From Bradyrhizobium viridifuturi (GTDB taxonomy: Bacteria; Pseudomonadota; Alphaproteobacteria; Rhizobiales; Xanthobacteraceae), in the NCBI RefSeq assembly GCF_001238275.1, contig NZ_LGTB01000047.1, positions 1-64,000 of the forward strand: a stretch of DNA of 64,000 nucleotides, written 5' to 3'. Position 1 is the first letter of the stretch. Each line of letters starts with the position of its first letter. The position numbers and the translations under genes were made by a program. The notes beneath the pieces were generated by a model. It was not told the origin of the DNA, searched no databases, and saw only the letters and a list, made by a program, of their open reading frames with translations. This document shows positions 17,714 to 26,050 of the stretch, one piece after another.

Positions 17714-18502
17714 ATGCGCGCTCTTTATACTGCAGCGACCGGAATGGCGGCACAGGAACTCTCTGTTCAGGTGATCTCCAACAACATCGCGAACCTGCGC
17801 ACCACCGGCTACAAGAAGCAGCGCGCCGCGTTCCAGGACCTGATCTACGACCATGTGCGCCGGGTCGGTGCGCAGGCCTCCGACCAGAACACCATCATGC
17901 CGATGGGCATCGACCTCGGCGGCGGCGTCAAGACCGTCGGCACGCCGCGGATGATGACCCAGGGCACGCTGTCGCCGACCGGCAACGATCTCGACATCGC
18001 GATCCGCGGCGAAGGCTTCTTCAAGATCCTGATGCCGGACGGCACCTTCACCTACACCCGCGACGGTTCGTTCCAGATGGACAACCAGGGCCGGATCGTC
18101 AACGCGCAGGGCAATCTGGTGCAGCCGACGATCACGATCCCGCAGAACGCCTCCGGCCTCACCATCAATGCGCAGGGCCAGGTCTCGGTGACGCTGCCGG
18201 GCCAGACCGCATCGACCAACATCGGCACGATCGGCCTGACCCGCTTCATCAACAAGGCCGGGCTGATGCCGATCGGCGACAATCTGTTCCAGGAAACGCC
18301 GGCCTCCGGCCAGCCGCAGGACGGCACCGCCAACACCGACGGCTATGGCGACATGCAGCAGAGCAACCTCGAACAGGCCAACGTCGAGGTGGTCTCGGAA
18401 ATCTCCGACCTGATCGCAGCGCAGCGCGCCTACGAGATGAACTCGAAGGTGGTCTCCGCCGCCGACCAGATGATGCAGTCGACCTCCAACCTGTTCCGCT
18501 GA
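17714..18502 (+). CDS. flgG: Flagellar distal rod protein FlgG
   Basis: A 262-residue full-length distal rod protein. The N-terminal motif 'ALYTAATGMAAQELSVQVISNNIANLRTTGYKKQRA' is diagnostic, with the FlgG-specific region 'AFQDLIYDHVRRVGAQ' following. The C-terminus ends in 'LIAAQRAYEMNSKVVSAAD' and 'MMQSTSNLFR', standard for FlgG. A GGGGGATTGACCG stretch upstream provides the ribosome site. The stop codon is two bases before the flgA start, so flgG and flgA are closely coupled. Confidence 0.97.
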   Translation: MRALYTAATGMAAQELSVQVISNNIANLRTTGYKKQRAAFQDLIYDHVRRVGAQASDQNTIMPMGIDLGGGVKTVGTPRMMTQGTLSPTGNDLDIAIRGEGFFKILMPDGTFTYTRDGSFQMDNQGRIVNAQGNLVQPTITIPQNASGLTINAQGQVSVTLPGQTASTNIGTIGLTRFINKAGLMPIGDNLFQETPASGQPQDGTANTDGYGDMQQSNLEQANVEVVSEISDLIAAQRAYEMNSKVVSAADQMMQSTSNLFR

Positions 18503-18504
18503 GG

Positions 18505-19560
18505 ATGATGTCGATGATCGCCCGCTCACTCCTGATTGCAGCCGCGCTCCTCGCGGTGACGGCGGTGCCGGCCGCCGCGCAGAGCCGCAGCGAGACCATC
18601 GCAGTGCCGACGCTGCGCGCCAGCACCACGGTCGCGGACGACATCGTGCGGGTCGGCGACCTGATCGACAACGCCGGCAGCGCCGGCACCATCGCGATCT
18701 ACCGCGCGCCCGACCTCGGCACGACAGGCACGCTGCCGGTCGCGCAGGTAATCAACGTGCTGCGCTCGCATCAGGTGATCGGCGTCGATACCCGCGAGCT
18801 GAAGGAGATCACCGTCACGCGGCTTGCGCGGACCATCGACAGCAAGGAGATCGAGCAGCAGCTGTCGCGCGCGCTCGAGGGCCGCCACGGCCTCGGCCGG
18901 GCCGGCAACATCGCGCTGACCTTCGACCGCGATCCCGGCGATATCAGACTGGAGGCGACCAACACCGGCGCGATGCAGCCGATCGCGGTGCGCTACGACC
19001 CGCGCTCGACGCGTTTCGACGTCACCTTCGAGATCAGCAACGACGCCGGCACGGCGCCGTACAAGCTGCGCCTCACCGGCACCGCGATCGAAACCATCGA
19101 GGCCGCCGTGCTGACCCGCAATGTCGAACGCGGCGACGTGCTGAAGGCCTCCGACGTGATGATCGAGCGCCGTCCGAAGGCCGAAATCGGCAACGACGCG
19201 GCGATGCGCGACAGCTCGATCGGCATGCAGGTGCGCCGCCAGCTCCGCGCCGGCCAGGCGCTGCGCGTCGCCGACATGGCGAAACCCGATCTCGTCACCC
19301 GCGACCAGAACGTCGTGCTGATCTACCGCACCGCCGGCATCTATCTCACCATCCGCGGCAAGGCGATGGACGGCGGCGCCGAGGGCGACGTCGTCAGCGT
19401 GATGAACCTGCAGTCCAAGCGCGCCGTCTCCGGCGTCGTCACCGGCCGCGGCGAGGTCTCGATCTCGGTCGCGACCCCGCGGGCGGCACCTGGCGCCGAT
19501 GCCACCTCTTCCGATTCCGCTCCCGTCAAGCTGAGTTCAGTCGCACCAAACGCCGAGTAA
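18505..19560 (+). CDS. flgA: P-ring assembly chaperone FlgA
   Basis: FlgA is a periplasmic chaperone that promotes FlgI polymerisation into the P ring. The product (about 351 residues) starts with a signal peptide 'SLLIAAALLAVTAVPAAAQS'. It contains the SAF domain around 'AAVLTRNVERGDVLKASDVMIERRPKAEI' (about residues 195-225) and ends with the FlgA signature 'LVTRDQNVVLIYRTAGIYLTIRGKAMDGGAEGD'. Three in-frame ATGs (18505, 18508, 18514) could initiate; 18505 is the first after the flgG stop. It lies between flgG and flgH as in Caulobacter. Confidence 0.94.
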   Translation: MMSMIARSLLIAAALLAVTAVPAAAQSRSETIAVPTLRASTTVADDIVRVGDLIDNAGSAGTIAIYRAPDLGTTGTLPVAQVINVLRSHQVIGVDTRELKEITVTRLARTIDSKEIEQQLSRALEGRHGLGRAGNIALTFDRDPGDIRLEATNTGAMQPIAVRYDPRSTRFDVTFEISNDAGTAPYKLRLTGTAIETIEAAVLTRNVERGDVLKASDVMIERRPKAEIGNDAAMRDSSIGMQVRRQLRAGQALRVADMAKPDLVTRDQNVVLIYRTAGIYLTIRGKAMDGGAEGDVVSVMNLQSKRAVSGVVTGRGEVSISVATPRAAPGADATSSDSAPVKLSSVAPNAE

Positions 19561-19565
19561 AGTTC

Positions 19566-20318
19566 ATGTCCCAGTATCGTATCAACCGCCTCATCCTGAC
19601 CGGTGCGCTGTTCGCACTCGGAACGATCGCCAGCGGTTGCTCGTCGATCGACCGTCTCTCCCAGATCGGCGAACAGCCGAAGCTGACGTCCATCGACAAT
19701 CCGACGACGCAGCCCGGCTACAAGCCGGTGCAGATGCCGATGCCGAAGCCCGAGGTCGCCTCCTACAGCCCGAACTCGCTGTGGCGCAGCGGCTCCCGCG
19801 CCTTCTTCAAGGACCAGCGCGCCGCGCGCGTCGGCGACCTCCTGACCATCACGGTGAATTTCACCGACAAGGCCGCGATCGCCAACGAGACCCAGCGCAG
19901 CAGAACCAACTCGGAAGACTCCGGGGTCACCAACTTCCTGGGCTCGCAGACCATTACGCAGGCCAACAAGATCCTGCCCGGAAAGATCCTGACCGCCGAC
20001 TCCACCGCGTCCAGCGACGGCAAGGGCTCGGTGAACCGCCAGGAAGCGTTGCAGACCAGCGTCGCCGCCGTCGTCACCCAGGTGTTGCCGAACGGCAATC
20101 TGGTGGTCGAGGGCAAGCAGGAGATCCGCGTCAACTTCGAAATCCGCGAGCTGATCGTGGCCGGCATCGTGCGCCCGGAGGACATCCAGAGCGACAACAC
20201 CATCGACTCCTCGAAGATCGCCCAGGCCCGCATCGCCTATGGCGGCCGCGGCCAGATCACCGACGTGCAGCAGCCGCGCTACGGCCAGCAGGTTCTCGAC
20301 GTGCTCTTGCCCTTCTAG
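19566..20318 (+). CDS. flgH: L-ring lipoprotein FlgH
   Basis: A 250-residue outer-membrane L-ring subunit. The signal peptide ends in the lipobox 'IASGC' (Cys about 25). Family signatures are 'LWRSGSRAFFKDQRAARVGDLLTITVNF' and 'ANETQRSRTNSED', then the C-terminal 'GNLVVEGKQEIRVNFEIRELIVAGIVRPEDI' and 'YGGRGQITDVQQPRYGQQVLDVLLPF'. It begins five bases after flgA and closes the flgFGAH operon; a hairpin occurs about 100 bp downstream. Confidence 0.97.
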   Translation: MSQYRINRLILTGALFALGTIASGCSSIDRLSQIGEQPKLTSIDNPTTQPGYKPVQMPMPKPEVASYSPNSLWRSGSRAFFKDQRAARVGDLLTITVNFTDKAAIANETQRSRTNSEDSGVTNFLGSQTITQANKILPGKILTADSTASSDGKGSVNRQEALQTSVAAVVTQVLPNGNLVVEGKQEIRVNFEIRELIVAGIVRPEDIQSDNTIDSSKIAQARIAYGGRGQITDVQQPRYGQQVLDVLLPF

Positions 20319-20632
20319 CCGCGTGATCCCGCAAAGGGATGAGGATCATGCCTGAGTAAGACTTTCACGAGCTCCCACATCTCGTCGCGAACCTAGGCGC
20401 GACGCGGTGTACCAACACGGCCCTCGCCAGCTCCCCTGGCGGGGGCGTGGCATTTGCAGCGCGGCTCCTGTGACCGGTCGCATGCACTCGCGCTGTCGTC
20501 GCGCACCAGTCCGATACCTCTGCGTGCAAGTCGCGCGATCGCCTTCTCGGTTCGTTAACCGTCGCAGCAGCCCGCAGTGGCAGTCCCGACGCTTGCAACG
20601 TAGCAAGAGAACAACGCAGGGTTTCTGTTTGT
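20319..20632. other. Non-coding stretch after flgH with one hairpin
   Basis: About 310 bp without a supported gene. At 20422-20444 the sequence CCTCGCCAG-ctccc-CTGGCGGGG can fold into a nine-pair stem with one wobble pair; no T-tract follows, so a role as flgH operon terminator is uncertain. The remainder shows no coding bias I trust. Confidence 0.4.
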
Positions 20633-21085
20633 ATGACGGTCATGCAAAGAGACGGACAATATGCGGCGTGGTTCCGGACGCCGCGCGGCGAAGGCACCGG
20701 AATAGTCCAGCTGGCAAATGGCAGGATCAGCGGCGGCGACGCCATGTTCACCTATGGCGGCTCCTATCAGCTCAACGATGACCGCTTCACCGCCGTGCTG
20801 ACGACGCGCCGCTATGTCGACGGTCCGTTCACCACCGTGTTCGGCTGCGACGAGGTCGAGGCGGAGCTGACCGGCTCGTTCAGCGGCAATCGCGCGGTGT
20901 GCATGGGAACGGCCAAGCAAGCCCCCGGCGTGGTGTTCGAGGCCACGCTATTCTTGCAGCAACCGGAAACTGCGCCCACCCCGCCGCCGAAATCCGCGCC
21001 GGCGTCTGCCGGCCTCGCAAGGCTGCCAAGGCCCGCTGTCAGCCGCCGTTCACCGAACCCGTTCGCGGGCAAGCGCATCGTCTGA
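20633..21085 (+). CDS. GrlR-like small regulatory-domain protein
   Basis: A 150-residue protein whose first 105 residues form a beta-rich domain: 'YAAWFRTPRGEGTGIVQLANGRISGGDAMFTYGGSYQLNDDRFTAVLTTRR', then 'VFGCDEVEAELTGSFSGNRAVCMGTA' and 'APGVVFEATLFLQ'. This pattern resembles GrlR-type negative regulators of type III secretion and their many rhizobial relatives. The remaining 40 residues are a Pro/Ala/Arg-rich tail. No partner gene (GrlA-like) is visible nearby. An alternative start is the ATG at 20642. The placement directly after a flagellar operon may be coincidental. Confidence 0.62.
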   Translation: MTVMQRDGQYAAWFRTPRGEGTGIVQLANGRISGGDAMFTYGGSYQLNDDRFTAVLTTRRYVDGPFTTVFGCDEVEAELTGSFSGNRAVCMGTAKQAPGVVFEATLFLQQPETAPTPPPKSAPASAGLARLPRPAVSRRSPNPFAGKRIV

Positions 21086-21183
21086 CCCGCCCCCTTCCCG
21101 ATGGCGTCCACGCCAGAGCCGGCGTACGATCATGCCCGCGCATCAAAGCGCAGCCCGATCGATCCAGCCGGAAGGAGCAAACC

Positions 21184-21477
21184 ATGTATGCCGCCATCCG
21201 TCAGGCCAAGGCAAAGACCGGCACCGCCGAAGAACTCGCGCGCCGGATCAAGGAAGGCGCAATCCCGATCATCAGCGATGTCGAAGGCTTCATGGCCTAT
21301 TACGTGGTCTATGCCGGCGACGACACCGTCACCGCGATCAGCATCTTCAACAATCATGCCGGCGCCGAGGAAGCCAATCGCCGCGCACTGGCCTGGATCG
21401 ACGACAATCTCGGTCCCTTGCTGGTCGGGCAGGCAACTGCTGTAGCGGGTCCGGTGATCGTACATACGAAGGCGTGA
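21184..21477 (+). CDS. Antibiotic-biosynthesis-monooxygenase-like (ABM fold) small protein
   Basis: A 97-residue ferredoxin-like-fold protein: 'MYAAIRQAKAKTGTAEELARRI', then 'IPIISDVEGFMAYYVVYAGDDTVTAISIFNNHAGAEEANRRALAWIDDN'. This is the usual dimeric alpha/beta barrel pattern of the ABM group, whose members include small oxygenases and many proteins of unknown function. The chosen ATG is preceded by AAGGAGCAAACC, a near-ideal ribosome site. The frame is open further upstream, but that extension is low-complexity and lacks family similarity. Confidence 0.76.
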   Translation: MYAAIRQAKAKTGTAEELARRIKEGAIPIISDVEGFMAYYVVYAGDDTVTAISIFNNHAGAEEANRRALAWIDDNLGPLLVGQATAVAGPVIVHTKA

Positions 21478-21578
21478 CGGCCGCTTCCCCGGCAAGCTTC
21501 ACCCGGCAGAACTTTCCTGCGGCACGATTGACGCTCGCAGCATCGTCGCGATCTGCTTGAAAACGCTGAGGTGGCGTA

Positions 21579-21593
21579 TGGCACGCCGTTTGC
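21579..21593 (+). promoter_or_regulatory. Sigma-54 promoter for the small gene at 21633
   Basis: TGGCACGCCGTTTGC is a perfect match to TGGCACG-N4-TTGC with the GG-N10-GC spacing. The predicted start site is near 21605, 28 bases before the downstream ATG. It is the best consensus match in the window and places the following gene of unknown function in the flagellar sigma-54 regulon by inference. Confidence 0.82.
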
Positions 21594-21632
21594 TCCGCGA
21601 CTGCAGCATTGCAACGGGGACAGCGCGCGCAG

Positions 21633-21971
21633 ATGACGTCCATCTCGGCCTTTGGATCGGTCGCAGCCAGCATGACGACTGGCACATTGAAGAAGCCGTT
21701 GACTGCCGATGCCTCCGGGTCCGCGCAAGCCACCGGCGGCAGCGCTTCCGACGACAGCGTCGAGCAGAAGTTTCTCAAATACGCGCAGATGAGCCCGATG
21801 GACCGCATGCGCGCCAACATCCTCAAGAGCATGGGACTGTCGGAGGAAGACCTGAAGAACATGACGCCGGATCAGCGCGCCGCGGTCGAGCAGAAGATCA
21901 AGGAGCTGATCGAGCAGTCGTTCCAGAAGAATGCCGGCAAGGCCGGCCAGGCGGTCGACATTTCGGCCTAG
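21633..21971 (+). CDS. Small helical protein of unknown function under a sigma-54 promoter
   Basis: A 112-residue soluble protein. Residues 1-40 are a Ser/Thr/Ala/Gly-rich, probably disordered segment ('MTSISAFGSVAASMTTGTL'). Residues 45-100 are strongly helical: 'VEQKFLKYAQMSPMDRMRAN', then 'LKSMGLSEEDLKNMTPDQRAAV' and 'EQKIKELIEQSF'. There is no signal peptide or membrane segment. A disordered N-terminus before an amphipathic helical part is reminiscent of flagellar export substrates or chaperones, but that is inference. I recognise no named family. The ATG at 21633 is preferred over 21609 because the extra codons are Arg/Gln-rich and overlap the predicted transcript start. Confidence 0.72.
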   Translation: MTSISAFGSVAASMTTGTLKKPLTADASGSAQATGGSASDDSVEQKFLKYAQMSPMDRMRANILKSMGLSEEDLKNMTPDQRAAVEQKIKELIEQSFQKNAGKAGQAVDISA

Positions 21972-22007
21972 GTTGGCCGCGTGCAACCCGACGCACGACC
22001 GAAATCG

Positions 22008-22295
22008 CTAGATCGGATAGCGCCATTTGAGCGCGCGCCGCACGAACACCAGAGCCACGGCATCCGCGAGGAGAGCGAGCCAAAGCAACGCCGGCGCTGA
22101 CCGGAAGCCGATGTGAATGATGCAGTACGCAAGCCCGATCAGACCGGCGAGCAGTGCTGTCCACGTCCAGAACAGCGGCGAGCGGAAGATTCCGGTTGGA
22201 GCGGCGTCAAGCAATCTGGAACCAGACTGCGTCGGGAGAAGCGAGCCCAGCACGGCCTCCCAAAGCGCTTCCCAGTCCATTGCCAACAGCTCCAC
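22008..22295 (-). CDS. Small two-helix membrane protein
   Basis: A 95-residue protein with two hydrophobic segments ('PLFWTWTALLAGLIGLAYCIIHIGF' and 'APALLWLALLADAVALVFVRRAL') separated by a short loop, ending with a positively charged tail. The N-terminus is amphipathic. It lies 85 bp downstream of the PAP2 phosphatase gene on the same strand and could be cotranscribed. No family is recognised. Confidence 0.6.
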   Translation of the reverse strand: MELLAMDWEALWEAVLGSLLPTQSGSRLLDAAPTGIFRSPLFWTWTALLAGLIGLAYCIIHIGFRSAPALLWLALLADAVALVFVRRALKWRYPI

Positions 22296-22380
22296 CTTTC
22301 AGATTTATCGGACCGGCGATCGGCGGGTTCAACCCGAGCGTTCTCGCCGGCCTCGAACGGCGCCGCGCGTCGTTGCACCG

Positions 22381-23465
22381 CTAGGCGGACACGGCTGCGG
22401 GCATCGGCATTGCACGCATCGCCATCGATGATCTGCCGAGCATCGCCTCGACCTTCATCGCCGCCAGCCACAGCAGCGCGCCGCAAGTGAGGTCGATGAC
22501 GTAATGGCCGCCGATCGGGATCGTCGAGACCAGGACGAGGAGATTCCAGATCAGGGTGATGCCGAACAGCCATCGTGTGCCGATCGTCGCGAAAAATCGT
22601 CATCAAAGCGAGGCAGGTATGGAACGACGGAAACGTCACCACGCCCTGCAGATTGCTCAACGACAGCTCCGGAGCGGCGGCGTTACGGAAGTATTCGAAC
22701 TTGGCGAGATGATAATTCCCGGCATGCTCAGGCAGCGCCTTGAGGATCGCCAGAGGATAGTCGAAATAGACAAAGGCGCCCTTGGCGGGCCAGAACACCG
22801 AGAACATCGTCGACGCAACGATCGTCAGGGCGAATACGAACACCAGTTGCCAGAGCTTGTCGAAGCGCCTTGTCGCCGCCAGGAGGACGAACAGCGCGGC
22901 AATCTGCACGAAGGAACTGCAATATGCCGCAGCGAGCAATTCAGTCAGCCATGGATGGTTCGCAAACCATGGGATGATCGACGAGCAAATCGATTCCGAT
23001 GAGACGATCGGCCTCGGCGAGACTGTCGTCGATCAGGGGAAATTTGTATCTGAGGCCGACGAGGCTGATCGTTGCGGCCGCCGCAGCCGACCAGAAGAAC
23101 ACGGCAACGGCTGCGGCCAGGTTGGACAGAACCGGTGCGGACCGCCATCTGCCATAGACGATATCGACGGCAAGCAGAAAGCCCATCAGGCCCGAAAACA
23201 GCGCCAGGCTTTCCGGCTCGACGTCGATCTGGAATTTCCAGAGCAGGAAGCCGGCGAAACCGCTCGCCGCGATGCCGATCAGCCATGAACCGCGCTCGAC
23301 CCGCTGATGAGGTTGCGGTGTTCGAGGTGCGCTAGCTGCTGTTCTCGGGGAGGCCTGCGGTGCGACTTCGGTGTCCGCCGACGAAGCGATCCGTGACGGA
23401 CCGACCAACTGACTGAACATTGCGACTGCCATTCCAGCGGGCGCCTCGACACGAGACCCGCTCAT
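22381..23465 (-). pseudogene. PAP2-superfamily membrane phosphatase, frame broken twice
   Basis: The three frame segments together give about 360 residues. The N-terminal part has two membrane helices and ends at 'DRLIGIDL'. The middle has 'WFANHPWLTELLAAAYCSSFVQIAALFVLLA' and the PAP2 motif region 'FPSFHTCLALMTIF'. The C-terminal part 'LIWNLLVLVSTIPIGGHYVIDLTCG' carries the third phosphatase motif (GGHYVID). Motif residues S, H, R/H and D are present if repaired, so the enzyme would act on lipid phosphates at the membrane. The shifts fall at an A3 run (22987-22989) and an A5 run (22592-22596), each fitting one extra base. Sequencing error or real decay cannot be separated here. Confidence 0.8.
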
Positions 23466-23640
23466 TCCACAGCCACAGGTTTAGCAGCCGTCCTTTCAAT
23501 TGTGTCGGTAAGACAGTACAACCTGTGGCAGGTCGCCCGGCATTCGTATCCGATGGTAAAAACTTTGTTTCTGATTGTTGCCGATCTTGGGGCTCGGGTT
23601 CCCGCGCGCGGAACCAAGCTCCCTTGCAATCATCCGGCTA

Positions 23641-24141
23641 TCACCCGAGCTCGGCCCCGTCGCTCAGGACAATGAAAACCGTGCCGCCGAAATCGTATCG
23701 CGCGACCTCGCGCATGCCGAGCCGCAGATGGGCTTTCAGCGAGCGCGGATTTTCTTCCCTGATGAAGAGGATTGCTTCGCGGCCGGGAAATAGCGTCTGA
23801 AGCATCGCGTACAGCGCGTCGAGGACACCCAGACCGCGCGCGTCCTGGGCGACGCACACCGGGCCGTACACATACGCATCGGGACTCCCTGGCCAGGCCT
23901 TCAGCATGGCCTGCACCGACGGCGCGTCGTCGAATCCCTTCGCCGAGGTCAGCAGCGCGCCGAGCAGCCGGCCGGCCTCGCCGGTCGCGACCACGATCGA
24001 TTGCCCGCGTGCCATGCGCGCGGCGATCGCCTCGCGCGGCCATTGCCCGAGCAGCATCCCGCCGCGATCGCCGGAATTGGCCATCAGCAGCGCCGAGATC
24101 GCGTCGGCGTCCGACGGTATGGCGAGCCGGGTTCTGATCAT
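23641..24141 (-). CDS. GNAT-family N-acetyltransferase
   Basis: A 166-residue GNAT protein. It begins 'MIRTRLAIPSDADAISALLMANS' and has the strand-turn 'IVVATGEAGRLLGALLTS'. The acetyl-CoA loop region is 'YGPVCVAQDARGLGVLDAL', a degenerate form of Q/RxxGxG/A (here 'DARGLG'). The C-terminal part is 'FIREENPRSLKAHLRLGMREVARYDFGGTVF', typical of the family. Substrate is unknown. The gene is followed 34 bases upstream by the end of the DUF1801 gene on the same strand. Confidence 0.87.
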   Translation of the reverse strand: MIRTRLAIPSDADAISALLMANSGDRGGMLLGQWPREAIAARMARGQSIVVATGEAGRLLGALLTSAKGFDDAPSVQAMLKAWPGSPDAYVYGPVCVAQDARGLGVLDALYAMLQTLFPGREAILFIREENPRSLKAHLRLGMREVARYDFGGTVFIVLSDGAELG

Positions 24142-24181
24142 TTTGGACAGACCGGATCAACCGGCCGCATGCAGGCGCAGT

Positions 24182-24610
24182 TCATGCCTTCTTCGCGGCT
24201 GCGCGAGTGCGCACGGCTTTCTTCGCCGACTTCTTCGCTGGCTTCTTCGACTTGGCCTGGTTGAGCTCGATCGCAGCACGGATCAGGGCCTTCAATGCAG
24301 CGGCGTTGATCTTGTCGCCCTCGAACAGGTCGATCGCGCGCCGCACATTGCCCTCGAAGCCGGTGTTGAACAGCTTGTCGGGATCCGGAAGCTGCGCGCC
24401 ATACATGAAGGTCAGCTTCACCTTGCCCTTGTGCGCGTTACCGACCGCGATGATGCCGTCGCGCGACCACACCGGGCTGCCCATCCACTTCCATTCCTCG
24501 ATGATGCCGGGGTCGGCGGCGAGGATGCTCTTGCGCAGGCTGGCAAGGGTCTTGCCGCGCCAGTCGGTGAGATCCTCGATCATCTGGTCGATCCGTTCCG
24601 ATGCCGTCAT
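24182..24610 (-). CDS. DUF1801-domain protein with a lysine-rich tail
   Basis: A 142-residue protein. Residues 1-105 carry the DUF1801 pattern: 'LRKSILAADPGIIEEWKWMGSPVWSRDGIIAVGNAHKGKVKLTFMYGA', followed by 'VRRAIDLFEGDKINAAALKALIRAAIEL'. The last 30 residues are a basic 'KSKKPAKKSAKKAVRTRAAAKKA'-like tail, read here from 24182 upward, resembling histone-H1-type nucleic-acid-binding extensions. The start at 24610 follows normal family length; a further ATG-like start at 24640 adds ten Arg-rich residues. Biochemical role is unknown. Confidence 0.83.
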   Translation of the reverse strand: MTASERIDQMIEDLTDWRGKTLASLRKSILAADPGIIEEWKWMGSPVWSRDGIIAVGNAHKGKVKLTFMYGAQLPDPDKLFNTGFEGNVRRAIDLFEGDKINAAALKALIRAAIELNQAKSKKPAKKSAKKAVRTRAAAKKA

Positions 24611-24644
24611 CGTTGCCTCACGCCTCCTCGCCTGCCCCAATCAA

Positions 24645-24878
24645 TCATACTTGCGATGCCGGGGTCGATCCCCCGAACCGGCGTCGTGGCGCCAGATAGG
24701 GCAACGCGAACAGGTACAGGCCGCTGAGCAGCATGAGGATCAGCGGGAACAGCGCCAGCAGGCCGATCCAGGTCGCCTGCTGCTCCGCGACCATCGCGAC
24801 GATGTTGACGATGACGGCGACCGTGAAGACGATCGAGAGCCAGCGGTGCGATTGCCTGATCCAGTTGTTCCAGTTCAT
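24645..24878 (-). CDS. Small two-helix membrane protein
   Basis: A 77-residue protein starting 'MNWNNWIRQSHRWLSIVFTVAVIVNIVAMV', with a second hydrophobic helix 'WIGLLALFPLILMLLSGLYLFALPYLA'. The CAGGAGATCAC sequence on the minus strand just before the ATG is a good ribosome site. The frame is open well upstream, but that portion is the palindromic repeat and non-coding. The sequence resembles small conserved membrane proteins of alphaproteobacteria without assigned function. Confidence 0.72.
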   Translation of the reverse strand: MNWNNWIRQSHRWLSIVFTVAVIVNIVAMVAEQQATWIGLLALFPLILMLLSGLYLFALPYLAPRRRFGGSTPASQV

Positions 24879-24910
24879 GTGATCTCCTGTTGTGTGTGTC
24901 CGTGTGCGGT

Positions 24911-24986
24911 CGTCATTGCGAGGAGCGATAGCGACGAAGCAATCCGTCGTGCGGTACAGAGATGGATTGCTTCGCTTGCAATGACG
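24911..24986. repeat. Palindromic intergenic repeat (CGTCATTGCGAGG type)
   Basis: The left arm CGTCATTGCGAGGAGCG...GCGACGAAGCAATCC (24911-24945) and the right arm GGATTGCTTCGCTTGCAATGACG (24964-24986) are imperfect inverted copies separated by about 18 bases. This is a REP-like element common in Bradyrhizobiaceae intergenic regions. It lies between two minus-strand genes and could act as a transcript-end hairpin. Confidence 0.8.
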
Positions 24987-24996
24987 CGAGAAACGA

Positions 24997-25428
24997 TCAG
25001 CCTTCGCGTACCAGCAGCTGATCGAGCTTCTCGAAAAACTGCTTCCACCCGGCATGGGCGCCGCCATAGGCCTGCTTCTGATGCGGCTGGAAGCCGGACT
25101 GCTCGACGCGCAGACGGGTGCCGCGTGCCGTCGGCGTCAGCGTGAACACCACCACGCTCTCGAGATTATAGGCGGCATCCTCATGCGCGAAATTCCAGGT
25201 GTAGGACAGCGTCTTGTGCGGCTCGATGGCGAGCACCTTGCAGTCCAGCACGCCGCCCCACTCGCCGCGCAGATTGAAGCTGTGCCCGACCTCGGGCTTG
25301 AAGTCGTTCTTCATCAGCCACTCCTCCATCAAATGCGGTTGGGTCAGCGCGCGCCAGAGCTTTTCCGGCGGATGAGAAAATTCGCGCTCGACGATCGCCG
25401 AGCGCATCTCACGGGTGGTGTTGTTCAT
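24997..25428 (-). CDS. SRPBCC (AHSA1-like) family protein
   Basis: A 143-residue START-like ligand-binding protein. 'IVEREFSHPPEKLWRALTQPHLMEEWLMKNDFKPEVGHSF' is the classical AHSA1 opening, with 'GVLDCKVLAIEPHKTLSYTWNF' and the C-terminal 'YGGAHAGWKQFFEKLDQLL' helix. Its start overlaps the end of the ArsR gene by 4 bp, the very common ArsR-SRPBCC pair in which the regulator and ligand-binding protein are coupled. Ligand unknown. Confidence 0.93.
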   Translation of the reverse strand: MNNTTREMRSAIVEREFSHPPEKLWRALTQPHLMEEWLMKNDFKPEVGHSFNLRGEWGGVLDCKVLAIEPHKTLSYTWNFAHEDAAYNLESVVVFTLTPTARGTRLRVEQSGFQPHQKQAYGGAHAGWKQFFEKLDQLLVREG

Positions 25429-25754
25429 TGGTCCATCCTTTTGAGGAGATCTTCGAGGTGGTCGAACCGGTTCTGCCAGAAACCGGCCATCTGGCTGGTC
25501 CAGTCGATCAGCGGCGCCAGCGCACCGAGTTGCGCGCTGTAATGCGTCTGCCTGCCTTCATGGCGATCGCGCACCAGGCCGGCCTGCTTCAGCACGCCGA
25601 GATGCTTCGACACCGCCGGCTGGGAAATCCGCGCCCGCGCCGTCAGCGCGCTGACGGTCTGCTCGCCCTCGCGGCACAGGCGCTCGAAGATCGCCCGGCG
25701 GGTCGGGTCTGCGAGGGTTCGAAACAGCACGTCGTGAGCGTCTAGCATTTGCAA
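25425..25754 (-). CDS. ArsR-family transcriptional regulator
   Basis: A 109-residue winged-helix regulator. 'LFRTLADPTRRAIFERLCREGEQTVSALTARARISQPAVSKHLGVLKQAGLVRDRHEGRQTHY' is the standard ArsR/SdpR helix-turn-helix and wing. Metal-binding cysteines of ArsR/SmtB are absent, so it belongs to the non-metal subgroup that pairs with SRPBCC proteins. It probably represses its own operon; the AT-rich palindromic stretch upstream (25757-25800, with ATAACCCGTTGGTTAT) is a candidate operator. Confidence 0.93.
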   Translation of the reverse strand: MQMLDAHDVLFRTLADPTRRAIFERLCREGEQTVSALTARARISQPAVSKHLGVLKQAGLVRDRHEGRQTHYSAQLGALAPLIDWTSQMAGFWQNRFDHLEDLLKRMDQ

Positions 25755-25756
25755 TC

Positions 25757-25800
25757 AATAACCCGTTGGTTATAGATCTACATATAACTAGCCAGCTATG
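25757..25800 (-). promoter_or_regulatory. Candidate ArsR operator and promoter
   Basis: Directly upstream of the arsR-like start, the sequence ATAACC-CGTT-GGTTAT (25760-25775) is a perfect six-base inverted repeat. It sits in an AT-rich block (TATAGATCTACATATAACTAG) and is the right size and position for autorepression by an ArsR dimer. Confidence 0.55.
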
Positions 25801-26050
25801 AATTAGTCAAGCGGGAATTCGGTTATGATGGATCGCCCGGTGTTGAACGGCTCAGTCCTGATCCCAAACGCCGGCTTTTTCATAACCCATGAGTTATTCA
25901 CTGAAGCCGATTTGTCCGCTGGCTCACGGCGCGAACGATGGGGACTCCGTGAGCGGAGGGCGAAAGCACTTCGGCCTCCGGAATACCGGATCACCTGCAA
26001 GCGCATGCGCGGGTGACGACACCGGTTGTTGAACCATCCACATCGTCATC

